DNA from: Bacillota bacterium
GTDB lineage: Bacteria > Bacillota > DSM-12270 > Thermacetogeniales > Thermacetogeniaceae
Length of the DNA stretch: 16,573 nucleotides
Assembly: GCA_030627585.1 (NCBI GenBank)
Contig: DAOURU010000003.1
Span: forward strand, 1 to 16,573
Reading direction: 5' to 3'
Below the pieces are notes generated by a model. That model worked only from the letters and a program-made list of their open reading frames with translations, searched no databases and was not told the origin of the DNA. The translations under genes were made by a program, and so were the position numbers. This document shows positions 7,075 through 13,702 of the stretch, in pieces (the stretch's first letter is position 1; every line of letters begins with the position of its first letter).

Positions 7075-7893
7075 GTGGGTGAAAAACTGGAAAAGGAAAG
7101 GAATAACCGGCAGCCGTTCGTTTCCTCCCTGGTGCGAAGGGTTGATGAAAATGGATGGCGGGAGGAGGAAGATTACATCGTCCGGGAAACAGCCCTCACC
7201 GTTTACGTCAACTCTAAAGAGCTGGCCACACTTGTATGCTCTCCCGTCGACCTGAAGTATATGGCCGTCGGCTTTCTCTGCGCCGAGGGGATTTTGCAAA
7301 AACGGGAGGACCTCAAGGAAATCACCCTGGATGAAGAACAGGGAATGGCGTGGGTTGAGACGAGCCGCGCCATGAGCCTTGCCGAAAAGGTTTTTTTAAA
7401 ACGCTACATCACTCCCTGCTGCGGCCGCAGCCGGACCTCTTTTTATTTTGCAGCCGACGCCCTGCTCTGCAAGCCCGTGGCCTCCGACCTTAAGGTAAGC
7501 GCCGCCGCGGCCTTGCGCCTTGCGGCAGGGCTTCAAGAAAGAGCACAGCTTTTTCGCCGCACCGGCGGGGTCCACAACGCCGCCCTTGTGCAGGGTGAAC
7601 AAATCCTGATTTTCCGGGAGGATATCGGCCGCCACAACACCCTTGATAAAATCTACGGCCAGTGTTTTCTTGAAGGGATTCCCATCCAGAATAAAATGAT
7701 CATCTTCAGCGGGCGGGTTTCCTCGGAAATCCTCTTGAAAGTAGCGAAAATGGGAGTTCCGATTCTGATTTCCCGTTCCGCTCCCACAGATCTCGCCCTC
7801 AAGCTGGCGGAAGAACTGAGAATTACCGTGATCGGCTTCGCGCGCGGGAGCCGGCTGAACATTTACACGCACCCGGACCGCGTCATTTTATAG
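7075..7893 (+). CDS. fdhD: Formate dehydrogenase accessory sulfurtransferase FdhD
   Basis: 272 residues, the usual size. FdhD delivers sulfur from a cysteine desulfurase to the molybdenum or tungsten bis-MGD cofactor of formate dehydrogenase; the enzyme is inactive without it. Visible family blocks: GGVHNAAL, FREDIGRHNTLDKIYG, FSGRVSSEILLKVAKMG, SRSAPTDLALKLAEEL and GFARGSRLNIYTHPDR at the C-terminus. The active-site Cys loop reads YITPCCGRSRTS, with Cys115 and Cys116 adjacent, instead of the C-x-x-C of the E. coli protein. The start is GTG at 7075 with AGGGGAG (7060-7066) before it. It lies 22 bases after the amidohydrolase. No formate dehydrogenase subunit gene is in the window. Confidence 0.95.
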   Translation: MGEKLEKERNNRQPFVSSLVRRVDENGWREEEDYIVRETALTVYVNSKELATLVCSPVDLKYMAVGFLCAEGILQKREDLKEITLDEEQGMAWVETSRAMSLAEKVFLKRYITPCCGRSRTSFYFAADALLCKPVASDLKVSAAAALRLAAGLQERAQLFRRTGGVHNAALVQGEQILIFREDIGRHNTLDKIYGQCFLEGIPIQNKMIIFSGRVSSEILLKVAKMGVPILISRSAPTDLALKLAEELRITVIGFARGSRLNIYTHPDRVIL

Positions 7894-8013
7894 AACCTCG
7901 CCCCTGAAAACCTGCCCCCTTGTCCGGAGGAGGTTCACAAAAGGGAATATCCTTTAATTTTATGGTGGAAACAGAGCATACTAAAAAGAGAGTACAAAAA
8001 GGGGGCCGTTAAT

Positions 8014-8163
8014 TTGGAGCCAGTGCAGTCAGTGCGCGAAAAACTGCTGGATGTAATTAAAAAACTGCCGGATGAAAAACTTTACACTCTGCTTGAATTT
8101 GCCAACCGGCTGCTCCTGGACTACCAGACAGGGGTAGATGATGACGAACTTTTGATGAAGTAA
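8014..8163 (+). CDS. Small hypothetical protein, 49 residues
   Basis: A TTG-started ORF with AAAAAGGGGG (7996-8005) eight bases upstream. It reads MEPVQSVREKLLDVIKKLPD, then EKLYTLLEFANRLLLDYQTG, then VDDDELLMK and stop. It should form two amphipathic helices joined at the LPDEKL turn. The pattern LLxxIxxLPxExLxxLLxFAxxLL resembles small DUF2281-like proteins, some of which act as antitoxins, but no toxin gene is next to it. The ORF is real-looking because of the ribosome site and the acidic, helix-forming composition. The function is unknown. It ends 51 bases before the convergent DUF4870 gene. Confidence 0.6.
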   Translation: MEPVQSVREKLLDVIKKLPDEKLYTLLEFANRLLLDYQTGVDDDELLMK

Positions 8164-8214
8164 ATTCCAGAGAAGAGAAGGTTGCCGGGCGGCACCACGG
8201 GCTCAAGCCGCGGG

Positions 8215-8589
8215 TTAAAGCCGCTCGATAAAGTCGCCGATCCAGATGTATTTGAACTCCCTGCCGAGAAAACCCTGGATTCCGCCGGCAATCCCGTAAA
8301 GGAGGAAAGCAAGGTTAATTAAACCATAAATACCAAAAGGGCCCGCGCCAAGTGCAAACCTCCTGTACGCCATTCCCCCCACTATCCCTCCTGCAAAAAC
8401 AATACCAAGGAGGAACGAAAGAAGCAAAACCACAACCTGATACCCGAGCGCCTGCCTGGCGTGCCGCACGACAAAAGAGGACCGGCCCTGCTGGATCAGG
8501 TAAATCGCGAGGGGGATAATGATTCCGATCCCGGAAAACAAAATTCCTAAATGTGCCACGCCTGCCAACAGCTTATCCTCACTGGTCAT
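8215..8589 (-). CDS. DUF4870 (Tic20-like) small membrane protein
   Basis: 124 residues with three hydrophobic segments (about 10-31, 49-75 and 87-108). DUF4870 features are visible: the N-terminal DKLLAGVAHLG, the central RHARQALGYQVVVLL after the first membrane helix, and a C-terminal KYIWIGDFIERL. Members are widespread in bacteria, sit in the cytoplasmic membrane and have no established function. The ATG at 8589 (minus strand) follows AGGAGGG at 8601-8607 at a slightly long spacing, with a second AGGG closer. The gene stands alone, convergent with the 49-residue ORF and divergent from the truncated SLOG gene. Confidence 0.85.
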   Translation of the reverse strand: MTSEDKLLAGVAHLGILFSGIGIIIPLAIYLIQQGRSSFVVRHARQALGYQVVVLLLSFLLGIVFAGGIVGGMAYRRFALGAGPFGIYGLINLAFLLYGIAGGIQGFLGREFKYIWIGDFIERL

Positions 8590-8871
8590 TTTCCCTAAAA
8601 TTCCCTCCTATTTTGGCGTTTCCTTATCTATTTCAGTATATTCCTCACAATAGACGCGGTTTCCTTTCATGATGCGATCTTTTTTCTGTCACCCACCACT
8701 TCCGCGACCCGGGGAAATAACATTGAATTTAACTTTCGGGCAAAGTTTTAAGCTTTTCGGAAAGGATTTTCACGCTTTATCTTAGTATCCTTTCTAAGGG
8801 AAACACCGCTCGCAGTTTCTTTTTGCTGCTAAACAATGCGCGGGAGAACGTATGGCAGGAAGGGGATTGAG
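8590..8871. other. Divergent intergenic region between the DUF4870 and SLOG genes
   Basis: 282 bases, AT-rich in the middle (8720-8800). Transcription should leave in both directions from here. No consensus -35/-10 pair with 16-18 base spacing stands out on either strand; a TATACT on the minus strand near 8635-8640 has no good partner. An ATG at 8836 is in frame with the SLOG gene but lacks a ribosome site. Confidence 0.4.
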
Positions 8872-9171
8872 ATGAATACGGGGATGAGAAAAATTTACGT
8901 TGGGGTGATAGGGTCTGCAGAGGCGGACCCGGAAGTTCTCGCGCTCGCCGCAGAAGTGGGCCGCGGGATCGCCCGCAGGGGCGCCGTGCTGGTCTGCGGG
9001 GGGCGGAGCGGGGTCATGGAGGCGGCCGCCCGCGGCGCCCGCGCAGAGGGGGGCCGTCCTCCCCGGCAGGCCGCGCTCCTTTCCCTGCCGGCGCCGGGGT
9101 TCGTTGCCAACCAAAATTTTGTGCCGTCGAAATCAAAACAAAAGGGCGGTTCTTCAAAAAACCGCCGCTAA
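8872..9171 (+). pseudogene. Truncated SLOG/LOG-type (TIGR00725-like) nucleotide-binding protein
   Basis: Starting at ATG 8872 (AGGAAGGGG at 8857-8865 upstream) the protein reads MNTGMRKIYVGVIGSAEADP and then EVLALAAEVGRGIARRGAVL, VCGGRSGVMEAAARGARAEG. This is the N-terminal Rossmann half of the 'lysine decarboxylase-like' LOG family (TIGR00725), with IGS and GGRxGVMEAAxRGA as hallmark blocks. Intact members run to about 160 residues and contain a second half with ILPG and GGxGTLxE (PGGxGTxxE in most LOG proteins). Here homology stops after about 62 residues; the next 37 residues (GGRPPRQAALLSLPAPG onward) are unrelated and end in sequence that forms a hairpin. Neither of the other two plus frames restores the missing half, so this is a truncation, not a simple frameshift. 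It is probably inactive. Confidence 0.72.
9134..9166 (-). terminator. Rho-independent terminator of the glycine betaine operon
   Basis: GGCGGTT (9145-9151) pairs perfectly with AACCGCC (9160-9166) around an eight-base loop. Read on the minus strand, the stem is followed by CTTTTGTTTTG, a T-rich tract fitting termination of the operon ending at 9263. Plus-strand function is weaker because the sequence after the stem (GCTAATTTATT) is only partly T-rich. The hairpin lies inside the 3' end of the truncated SLOG ORF. Confidence 0.65.
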
Positions 9172-9262
9172 TTTATTGCTCATCTGATATTATTTATACT
9201 TGTGGGATAAATCCCAGGCTCTGCAGATTTAACAGAGGTTGCAGGCGGCTCTTCAGCTTGTC

Positions 9263-10138
9263 CTATTTAAACATTTTGTCGACCTTGTCGGAATGGGCAC
9301 CGATCCAGGCGCGGGCCACCTCTGCCGGATCTTTCTTCTGCACTTCGATCTCGTATATCATTTGGTCCATGTCGTCAACGCTCACGGTAAACTTCTTCAG
9401 GAATTCCACCACATCGGGAGCTCTCTTGTCCAATCCTTTTGTCACAAGCTTGTGAACCGTGCTGCTCTTCCAGATGCCTTTGGGATCTTCGAGAAACTTG
9501 AGGTCGTGCTTGGCAAACATCCAGTGGGGTTTCCAGCCGAGAAAGATAATCCACCGCTTGTCTTTGATCGCCTTGTCGGCCTCGGCCATCATTGCCCATT
9601 CGCTGCTTTCAATTAACTCGAAGTCCAGTCCGTAAGCGTCAAAGATCTCCTTCGAGGTGCGCATCATCCCGGCCCCCGCCTCGATGCCTACGACTTCACC
9701 TTTTCCGTTGCCATCGGTATCGAATTTATCCTTGAAGTCATTCAATTCCGCAATGCTGTCCGGCTCGACGTAAGCAGGTACAACCCAGCCCATGACCCCC
9801 TCAGTGTAGACGGTTCCCAGATCTTCGATCCTCTCTCCGTACTTTTCCATATAATCTCCGTGCATATCCGGCAGCCAGGCGTCCACAAAGACGTCAATAT
9901 CGCCCGAGGCAAGACCGCTGTATGTGGGGCCCACGTCCGCCTTCTGCAGCCGCACGTCGTATCCCAGCTTATCCTCGATGAGAACCTTGGCGATGTTCGT
10001 GCTGGGAATGGTAGAAGACCACGGGGTTAAAGCAATGGTGATGGTCTCTTTTTGGGCCGCTCCTTTACAGCCTGCGCCTGCCACCAGGAGGGCGGCAAGA
10101 GCGAGCATTATGAAGAGGGAAATGACTTTCCTGTTCAA
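9263..10138 (-). CDS. proX: Glycine betaine/proline-type ABC transporter substrate-binding lipoprotein
   Basis: 291 residues from a TTG start at 10138, chosen because AAGGAGG (10147-10153) sits eight bases upstream and the product then opens with a clean signal peptide: basic NRK, a hydrophobic core, and Cys24 in VAGAGC as probable lipid anchor (position -3 is Gly, not the usual Leu). The body is the OpuAC type: ITIALTPWSSTIPSTNIAKV, then SGDIDVFVDAWLPDMH, GWVVPAYV, GIEAGAGMM and FLGWKPHWMF. Trp40, Trp88 and Trp118 and the later WKPHW are candidates for the aromatic box that holds the trimethylammonium group of betaine or choline. Oddly, residues 140-148 (DTDGNGKGE) look like a Ca-binding loop. 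It is the last gene of the three-gene importer, separated from the permease by 192 bases with hairpins. The exact ligand is inferred. Confidence 0.93.
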   Translation of the reverse strand: MNRKVISLFIMLALAALLVAGAGCKGAAQKETITIALTPWSSTIPSTNIAKVLIEDKLGYDVRLQKADVGPTYSGLASGDIDVFVDAWLPDMHGDYMEKYGERIEDLGTVYTEGVMGWVVPAYVEPDSIAELNDFKDKFDTDGNGKGEVVGIEAGAGMMRTSKEIFDAYGLDFELIESSEWAMMAEADKAIKDKRWIIFLGWKPHWMFAKHDLKFLEDPKGIWKSSTVHKLVTKGLDKRAPDVVEFLKKFTVSVDDMDQMIYEIEVQKKDPAEVARAWIGAHSDKVDKMFK

Positions 10139-10146
10139 TTCCTCAG

Positions 10147-10153
10147 CCTCCTT
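10147..10153 (-). promoter_or_regulatory. Ribosome binding site selecting TTG 10138 for the binding protein
   Basis: Minus-strand AAGGAGG lies eight bases before TTG 10138. A longer in-frame reading from 10198 adds 20 polar residues before the signal peptide and lacks such a site, so the TTG start is preferred. Confidence 0.85.
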
Positions 10154-10154
10154 A

Positions 10155-10174
10155 AAAATTCTATTTTGAATTTT
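10155..10174 (-). promoter_or_regulatory. AT-rich stem-loop just upstream of the binding-protein ribosome site
   Basis: AAAATTC (10155-10161) and GAATTTT (10168-10174) are perfect inverted arms with a six-base loop, ending two bases from the ribosome site. The RNA could modulate translation of the binding protein. Function is inferred. Confidence 0.4.
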
Positions 10175-10181
10175 GCGTGTC

Positions 10182-10200
10182 CCTTGCACTGCTTGCAAGG
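10182..10200 (-). promoter_or_regulatory. Intercistronic hairpin in the permease-binding protein gap
   Basis: CCTTGCA (10182-10188) pairs with TGCAAGG (10194-10200) around a five-base loop. It has no T-tract on the minus strand, so a terminator is unlikely. An mRNA-processing or stability element that raises the dose of binding protein is a plausible inference. Confidence 0.45.
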
Positions 10201-10319
10201 AATCACCGCTTCAAAAAAACCAGAAAACTACACCGAAACCAAGGGCCAGGGCAGGCCCCCGCCTCCTGCATCCCCCCTTCGTTTTTCCTCGCACTTTCCC
10301 CAAGATCCGGACACTGGGT

Positions 10320-10340
10320 GCAGGCATCTCTTATGCCTGC
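10320..10340 (-). promoter_or_regulatory. Stable hairpin at the permease stop codon
   Basis: GCAGGCAT (10320-10327) and ATGCCTGC (10333-10340) are perfect eight-base arms with a five-base loop. The permease stop TAA (10331-10333) lies in the loop. No T-tract follows on the minus strand. It may block 3' exonucleases. Confidence 0.5.
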
Positions 10341-11170
10341 CTTACTCTCTTCTCGCGCCTGGCGCCCTGCGTAATGCGGTCGAGAATAATGGCAACAACA
10401 ACAATAGAAATGCCGCCTACGAAGCCCCGGCCCACTTCCACGCGGCTGATTCCGTAGAGAACGTCGCCCCCCAAGCCGCCGGCTCCAATCATCGAGGCAA
10501 TTACGGACATCGAGAGCGCCAGCATAATTGCCTGATTAATTCCTGCCATAATCGTGGGGAGGGCCAGCGGCACCTGGATCTTGGTCAGAATCTGATTTGG
10601 AGTGGAGCCAAAGGCACGCGCGGCCTCTATGAGATCAGGGGATACCTGGCGGAGACCCAGATCGGTGAGCCGCACGAGCGGCGGCATCGCAAAAATAACA
10701 ATGGAAATTAAGGCGGGAACCGGTCCCAGTCCAAAAAACATAATGGCCGGAATCAGGTAAACAAAGCTCGGCATTGTTTGCATAAAGTCCAGAACGGGCC
10801 GCAATGCCGCGTGAACCGCATTAGACCGGGCCGCCCAGATTCCGAGGGGAGTGCCGATAACCACGGAAAAAAGCATTGCAGTTACCACCAGACTGAGCGT
10901 GCGGACCATTCCGTCCCACACACCAAGCCCCTGCAAAAAAACCAAACCGAGAACCGTGAAGAGTGCCTCGCTGCGGCCGGCGCCCCGCCACGCAATCAAC
11001 CCGAGTAAAATAACAAGCAGCCACCAGGGTACAAAGGAAATACCTTTTTCAATATTAAACCAGATAAACCAGATAAAAGTCTCGACAACATCAAAGAAGC
11101 CCATAAAATGGAGCTCCATATAACGGACAAAAACGTCTACCCACTGGGCCAGGGGAATGTATGCTTCCAT
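10331..11170 (-). CDS. proW: Glycine betaine/proline-type ABC transporter permease
   Basis: 279 residues, the length of ProW/OpuAB permeases. The N-terminal part (1-40) is amphipathic and aromatic, followed by hydrophobic segments at about 45-60, 66-85, 90-113, 131-148, 150-165 and 205-228, plus a last one near 250-268. The cytoplasmic EAA loop that docks on the ATPase is clear at 182-201: IEAARAFGSTPNQILTKIQV, followed by PLALPTIMAGINQ and SMSVIASMIGAGGLG. With the ATPase and binding protein it imports compatible solutes such as glycine betaine for osmoprotection. The ATG at 11170 follows AAGGAGG. It starts 52 bases after the ATPase stop, consistent with one operon. Confidence 0.95.
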   Translation of the reverse strand: MEAYIPLAQWVDVFVRYMELHFMGFFDVVETFIWFIWFNIEKGISFVPWWLLVILLGLIAWRGAGRSEALFTVLGLVFLQGLGVWDGMVRTLSLVVTAMLFSVVIGTPLGIWAARSNAVHAALRPVLDFMQTMPSFVYLIPAIMFFGLGPVPALISIVIFAMPPLVRLTDLGLRQVSPDLIEAARAFGSTPNQILTKIQVPLALPTIMAGINQAIMLALSMSVIASMIGAGGLGGDVLYGISRVEVGRGFVGGISIVVVAIILDRITQGARREKRVRQA

Positions 11171-11222
11171 AAACCGCTTCCTCCTTCACTCCGTTGAAAC
11201 CGGACAAAACAGATAAAACACC

Positions 11223-12506
11223 TCATTCGCTTCCATTCCCCTTGCGCACCAATCCGGCCAGCAAGGCTCCCCGCACAATTATCCCAAGTAAACGGCCGTC
11301 TTCACCCACCACAGCGACCGGATACTTTGAGTCGGCAAGGATGGGAATCAAATCGGATACCGGAGTTTCCGGCCTTGCCTTAAAAATATCTTCAATGAGA
11401 ATCCGGCTGAGGTTAGGATCCCGGCGTTCAGAAGCCTCCAGCGCATCGTCGGCAGTAACGATGCCGGCCAGGCGGCGTTCTCTGGTCACGACGAAAATAC
11501 TGGAGATTCCGAGTTCGCGCATCCGGCGCAAGGCGACGCGGGGGCCGTCCTGGAGCCGTACAGCCTCTGCCGGTTTCATTACCCCCTCGGCTGTCAGCAC
11601 CTTGCTTATATCTACGTGCTGGACAAACTTGGCAACATAGTCGCTGGCAGGATGTGTAAGAATTTCTTCCGGCGTTCCGATCTGAACCAAAGAGCCGTCT
11701 TTCATCAAGGCAATCCGGTCCCCGATTTTTAATGCCTCATCAAGGTCGTGGGTGACAAAGACAACCGTCTTGTTGACCTTGCTTTGCAGTGCAAGCAGCT
11801 CGTTTTGCATCTCCCGGCGGATCAAAGGATCGAGGGCGCTGAAAGGCTCGTCCATGAGGAGAATGTCGGGATTGTTGACAAGCGCGCGCGCTAACCCGAC
11901 CCGCTGCTGCATCCCCCCGCTAAGTTGAGTAAGATACGCCCCCTCCCAATCCTTAAGTCCGACCATCTCCAGGACCGGGCGCGCCCTGGCATAACGCTCA
12001 TCCTTTTTCACGCCTTGAATTTCCAGGCCGTAGGCCGCATTATCGAGGATCGTCCGGTGCGGAAAAAGCGCAAAACTTTGGAAAACCATGCTCATGACCT
12101 TGCGGCGCAGTTCGCGCAGCCTTTTGCCGTCAGCCCCGGTCACATCTTCACCGTCCACTAACACCTGTCCGGAAGTAGGTTCAATGAGCCGGTTGATACA
12201 GCGGAGAAGCGTCGACTTTCCGCTCCCGGAAAGCCCCATCAGGACAAAGATTTCACCGGTTTGTACTTCGAAGTTGATATTGTAAATACCGACCACTTGC
12301 CGGGTTTTCTGTAAAATTTCATCTTTACTTAAACCCTGTTTCAAGAGTTCAAGCGCCCTCTCAGTACGGTCACCAAAAATTTTAACAAGGTCTTTGACAA
12401 CAATTTTTGGTTGAACCTGCTGTTTAACATTGTTCTCCGCTGTTTCCGGTGTTTGAAGTTCTACTCCCAATTTGCTCACCTTTGCTTCCCTTTTGAGCTC
12501 GATCAA
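11223..12506 (-). CDS. proV: Glycine betaine/proline-type ABC transporter ATPase with CBS domains
   Basis: 427 residues from TTG 12506. Residues 35-295 are the ABC domain: Walker A GLSGSGKST (91-99), Q-loop Gln143 (VFQS), signature LSGGMQQ (195-201), Walker B ILLMDEP (215-221) and switch His253 (VTHDLDEA). The insert ERALELLKQGLSKDEILQKT before the first strand is typical of ProV/OpuAA. Residues about 305-427 form a pair of CBS repeats, the ionic-strength or nucleotide sensor that gates betaine importers in response to osmotic stress. Start uncertain: TTG 12506 overlaps the stop of a possible leader ORF (coupling); GTG 12479 has AAAGGGA seven bases upstream and TTG 12470 has AGGTGAG, so translation may begin at either, removing 9 or 12 residues. 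The first gene of its operon, behind the promoter at 12676-12704. Confidence 0.95.
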   Translation of the reverse strand: MIELKREAKVSKLGVELQTPETAENNVKQQVQPKIVVKDLVKIFGDRTERALELLKQGLSKDEILQKTRQVVGIYNINFEVQTGEIFVLMGLSGSGKSTLLRCINRLIEPTSGQVLVDGEDVTGADGKRLRELRRKVMSMVFQSFALFPHRTILDNAAYGLEIQGVKKDERYARARPVLEMVGLKDWEGAYLTQLSGGMQQRVGLARALVNNPDILLMDEPFSALDPLIRREMQNELLALQSKVNKTVVFVTHDLDEALKIGDRIALMKDGSLVQIGTPEEILTHPASDYVAKFVQHVDISKVLTAEGVMKPAEAVRLQDGPRVALRRMRELGISSIFVVTRERRLAGIVTADDALEASERRDPNLSRILIEDIFKARPETPVSDLIPILADSKYPVAVVGEDGRLLGIIVRGALLAGLVRKGNGSE

Positions 12507-12556
12507 ATTAATTGCACTCGATTGAATTTATTGTAACCCCATATTTCGGTGCACAT
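12503..12556 (-). CDS. Possible 17-residue leader peptide upstream of the betaine ATPase
   Basis: ATG 12556 (minus strand) with CGGAGG (12561-12566) four bases upstream opens MCTEIWGYNKFNRVQLI and stops at TGA 12505-12503, which overlaps the TTG start at 12506-12504. The composition is not obviously attenuator-like (no run of one amino acid). The strong ribosome site and stop/start overlap suggest translational coupling, but such a short ORF could be chance. Confidence 0.4.
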   Translation of the reverse strand: MCTEIWGYNKFNRVQLI

Positions 12557-12593
12557 GCAACCTCCGAAAATCCAGCAAGCAAAGCTTCTCAAG

Positions 12594-12616
12594 AAGAAAT
12601 TACGTCGAAATTTCTT
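12594..12616 (-). promoter_or_regulatory. Hairpin in the 5' leader of the betaine operon
   Basis: AAGAAATT (12594-12601) and AATTTCTT (12609-12616) are perfect eight-base arms with a seven-base loop, lying in the roughly 160-base leader between promoter and ATPase. Its role is unknown; no known riboswitch was recognised. Confidence 0.4.
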
Positions 12617-12650
12617 GGAGATATCACCCCCGAAAACTTTTAAAATTTTG

Positions 12651-12671
12651 CCAGGTTGTTTTTTAACCTGG
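12651..12671 (-). promoter_or_regulatory. Inverted repeat over the betaine operon transcription start
   Basis: CCAGGTT (12651-12657) and AACCTGG (12665-12671) are perfect arms around seven bases. Given the -10 box at 12676-12681, the predicted start (about 12667-12670) falls inside the right arm. This is where a repressor would sit, or it forms a 5'-end hairpin in the mRNA. Confidence 0.5.
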
Positions 12672-12675
12672 TTGA

Positions 12676-12704
12676 ATCATACCATAAAGAAAAGAACCGG
12701 TCAA
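12676..12704 (-). promoter_or_regulatory. Sigma-A-type promoter of the glycine betaine operon
   Basis: On the minus strand TTGACC (12704-12699) and TATGAT (12681-12676) are separated by exactly 17 bases, near-consensus for the housekeeping sigma factor. It faces the ATPase gene about 170 bases downstream. Confidence 0.8.
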
Positions 12705-12720
12705 TTAAGCTATCCACCGG

Positions 12721-12742
12721 GTGTTTAACCTAAATTAAACAC
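12721..12742. promoter_or_regulatory. Palindrome upstream of the betaine operon -35 box, possible operator
   Basis: GTGTTTAA (12721-12728), six bases, then TTAAACAC (12735-12742): a perfect 22-base dyad with half-sites about one and a half helix turns apart, centred about 30 bases upstream of the -35 box. The position suits an activator or a repressor. No T-tract makes it a terminator for the znu operon on the minus strand. Confidence 0.45.
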
Positions 12743-12833
12743 TATTCCTTTATTCCTTCCTGTTTGCCCCTCCAATGCCGGAAAACAGGCTTTTTCTTTA
12801 AAGAACCACATCTTGAAAAAGCTATCGGAACAC

Positions 12834-13682
12834 TCATTGCCCGCTGGGGCGCCGGTGGAACCTCCTGCCTAAACTCAACAAGGTTTTTGCTCCGGCAATG
12901 GTTCCGAAAAAGAAAAGGGCGGTCAGGACGATACAACCACCGGCTGCAAGCCCCCCCTGGTACGAAGCAGTCAAGCCAAGCAGGGTTGCCAGCATACCGA
13001 GGCCAACGGAAATCAAAACTACCTGGCGAAAGCTTCCTGCTACCAAAAGAGCCGAAAGAACGGGAATCACCATTAAAGCCCCAACCAGCAGGGTTCCCAC
13101 GACCCGTAAACTCGCAGCCACAGTAAGTGCCACCATGAACATGAAAAGGAGGTTTAGCCTATCTACAGGGAGCCCCGCAACACGAGCCGACTCCTCATCA
13201 AAGCAGATAAAATAAAACTCTTTATAAAAGAGGGTGAGCAGGACCAGAACCCCCCCGGCGACGGCCAGGATCAACCGCAGTTCACCGGGACCTACGGTAA
13301 GCAAGCTCCCGAAAAGATAAGATGTAATGTCCAGCGCGCTTCCCCGCGCAAGGCCAAAGAAAATCACGGCCAGCGCAAGACCTCCGCTCATCACCAGCGC
13401 CAGGAGGGCTTCCGGCGACAGCTTCTGGCGCACCCGGAGCCTGTCAACGACCAGCGCTCCCAGAAGCGCCACCAGGAGGGTAAGCAGGGGCAAAAATGCT
13501 GAAGCAGCCCCCAGCCAGAGGCCGAGCGCAACACCCGCGAGGGAAATGTGGGCGAGGGTGTCGGCCATAAAGGAATAACGGCGCAAGACAAGAAAAACAC
13601 CCAGCGCAGGGCACACAACTCCTATCGCCAGCCCTGCAACAAGCGCCCGGATTATGAAATCGTAATGAAACATTTCCAACAC
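12834..13682 (-). CDS. znuB: Zinc/manganese-type ABC transporter permease
   Basis: About 282 residues, an ABC-3 family permease with eight or nine hydrophobic segments. Family features: FIIRALVAGLAIGVVCPALG near the start, LVLRRYSFMADTLAHISLAG and then VALGLWLG, a central SYLFGSLLTVG, the FDEESARVAGLPVDRLN loop that contacts the ATPase, and VVGTLLVGALMVIPVLSALL near the C-terminal third. With ZnuC and ZnuA it imports zinc or a similar metal. Start uncertain: GTG 13682 lies five bases after GGGGGG; TTG 13679 and ATG 13673 follow closely and all give the same mature protein. The last gene of its operon; the region after its stop has no clear minus-strand terminator. Confidence 0.92.
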   Translation of the reverse strand: MLEMFHYDFIIRALVAGLAIGVVCPALGVFLVLRRYSFMADTLAHISLAGVALGLWLGAASAFLPLLTLLVALLGALVVDRLRVRQKLSPEALLALVMSGGLALAVIFFGLARGSALDITSYLFGSLLTVGPGELRLILAVAGGVLVLLTLFYKEFYFICFDEESARVAGLPVDRLNLLFMFMVALTVAASLRVVGTLLVGALMVIPVLSALLVAGSFRQVVLISVGLGMLATLLGLTASYQGGLAAGGCIVLTALFFFGTIAGAKTLLSLGRRFHRRPSGQ

Positions 13683-13702
13683 AGGCGCCCCCCATCCCAA
13701 AG

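Noticed and set aside
8836..8871. N-terminal extension of the SLOG gene from ATG 8836
   Set aside because: No ribosome site there, while ATG 8872 has AGGAAGGGG at good spacing and gives the normal family N-terminus.
12759..12795. Plus-strand terminator CCTGTTT...AAACAGG followed by CTTTTTC
   Set aside because: The loop is 17 bases and no plus-strand gene lies upstream to be terminated; in the minus orientation there is no T-tract.
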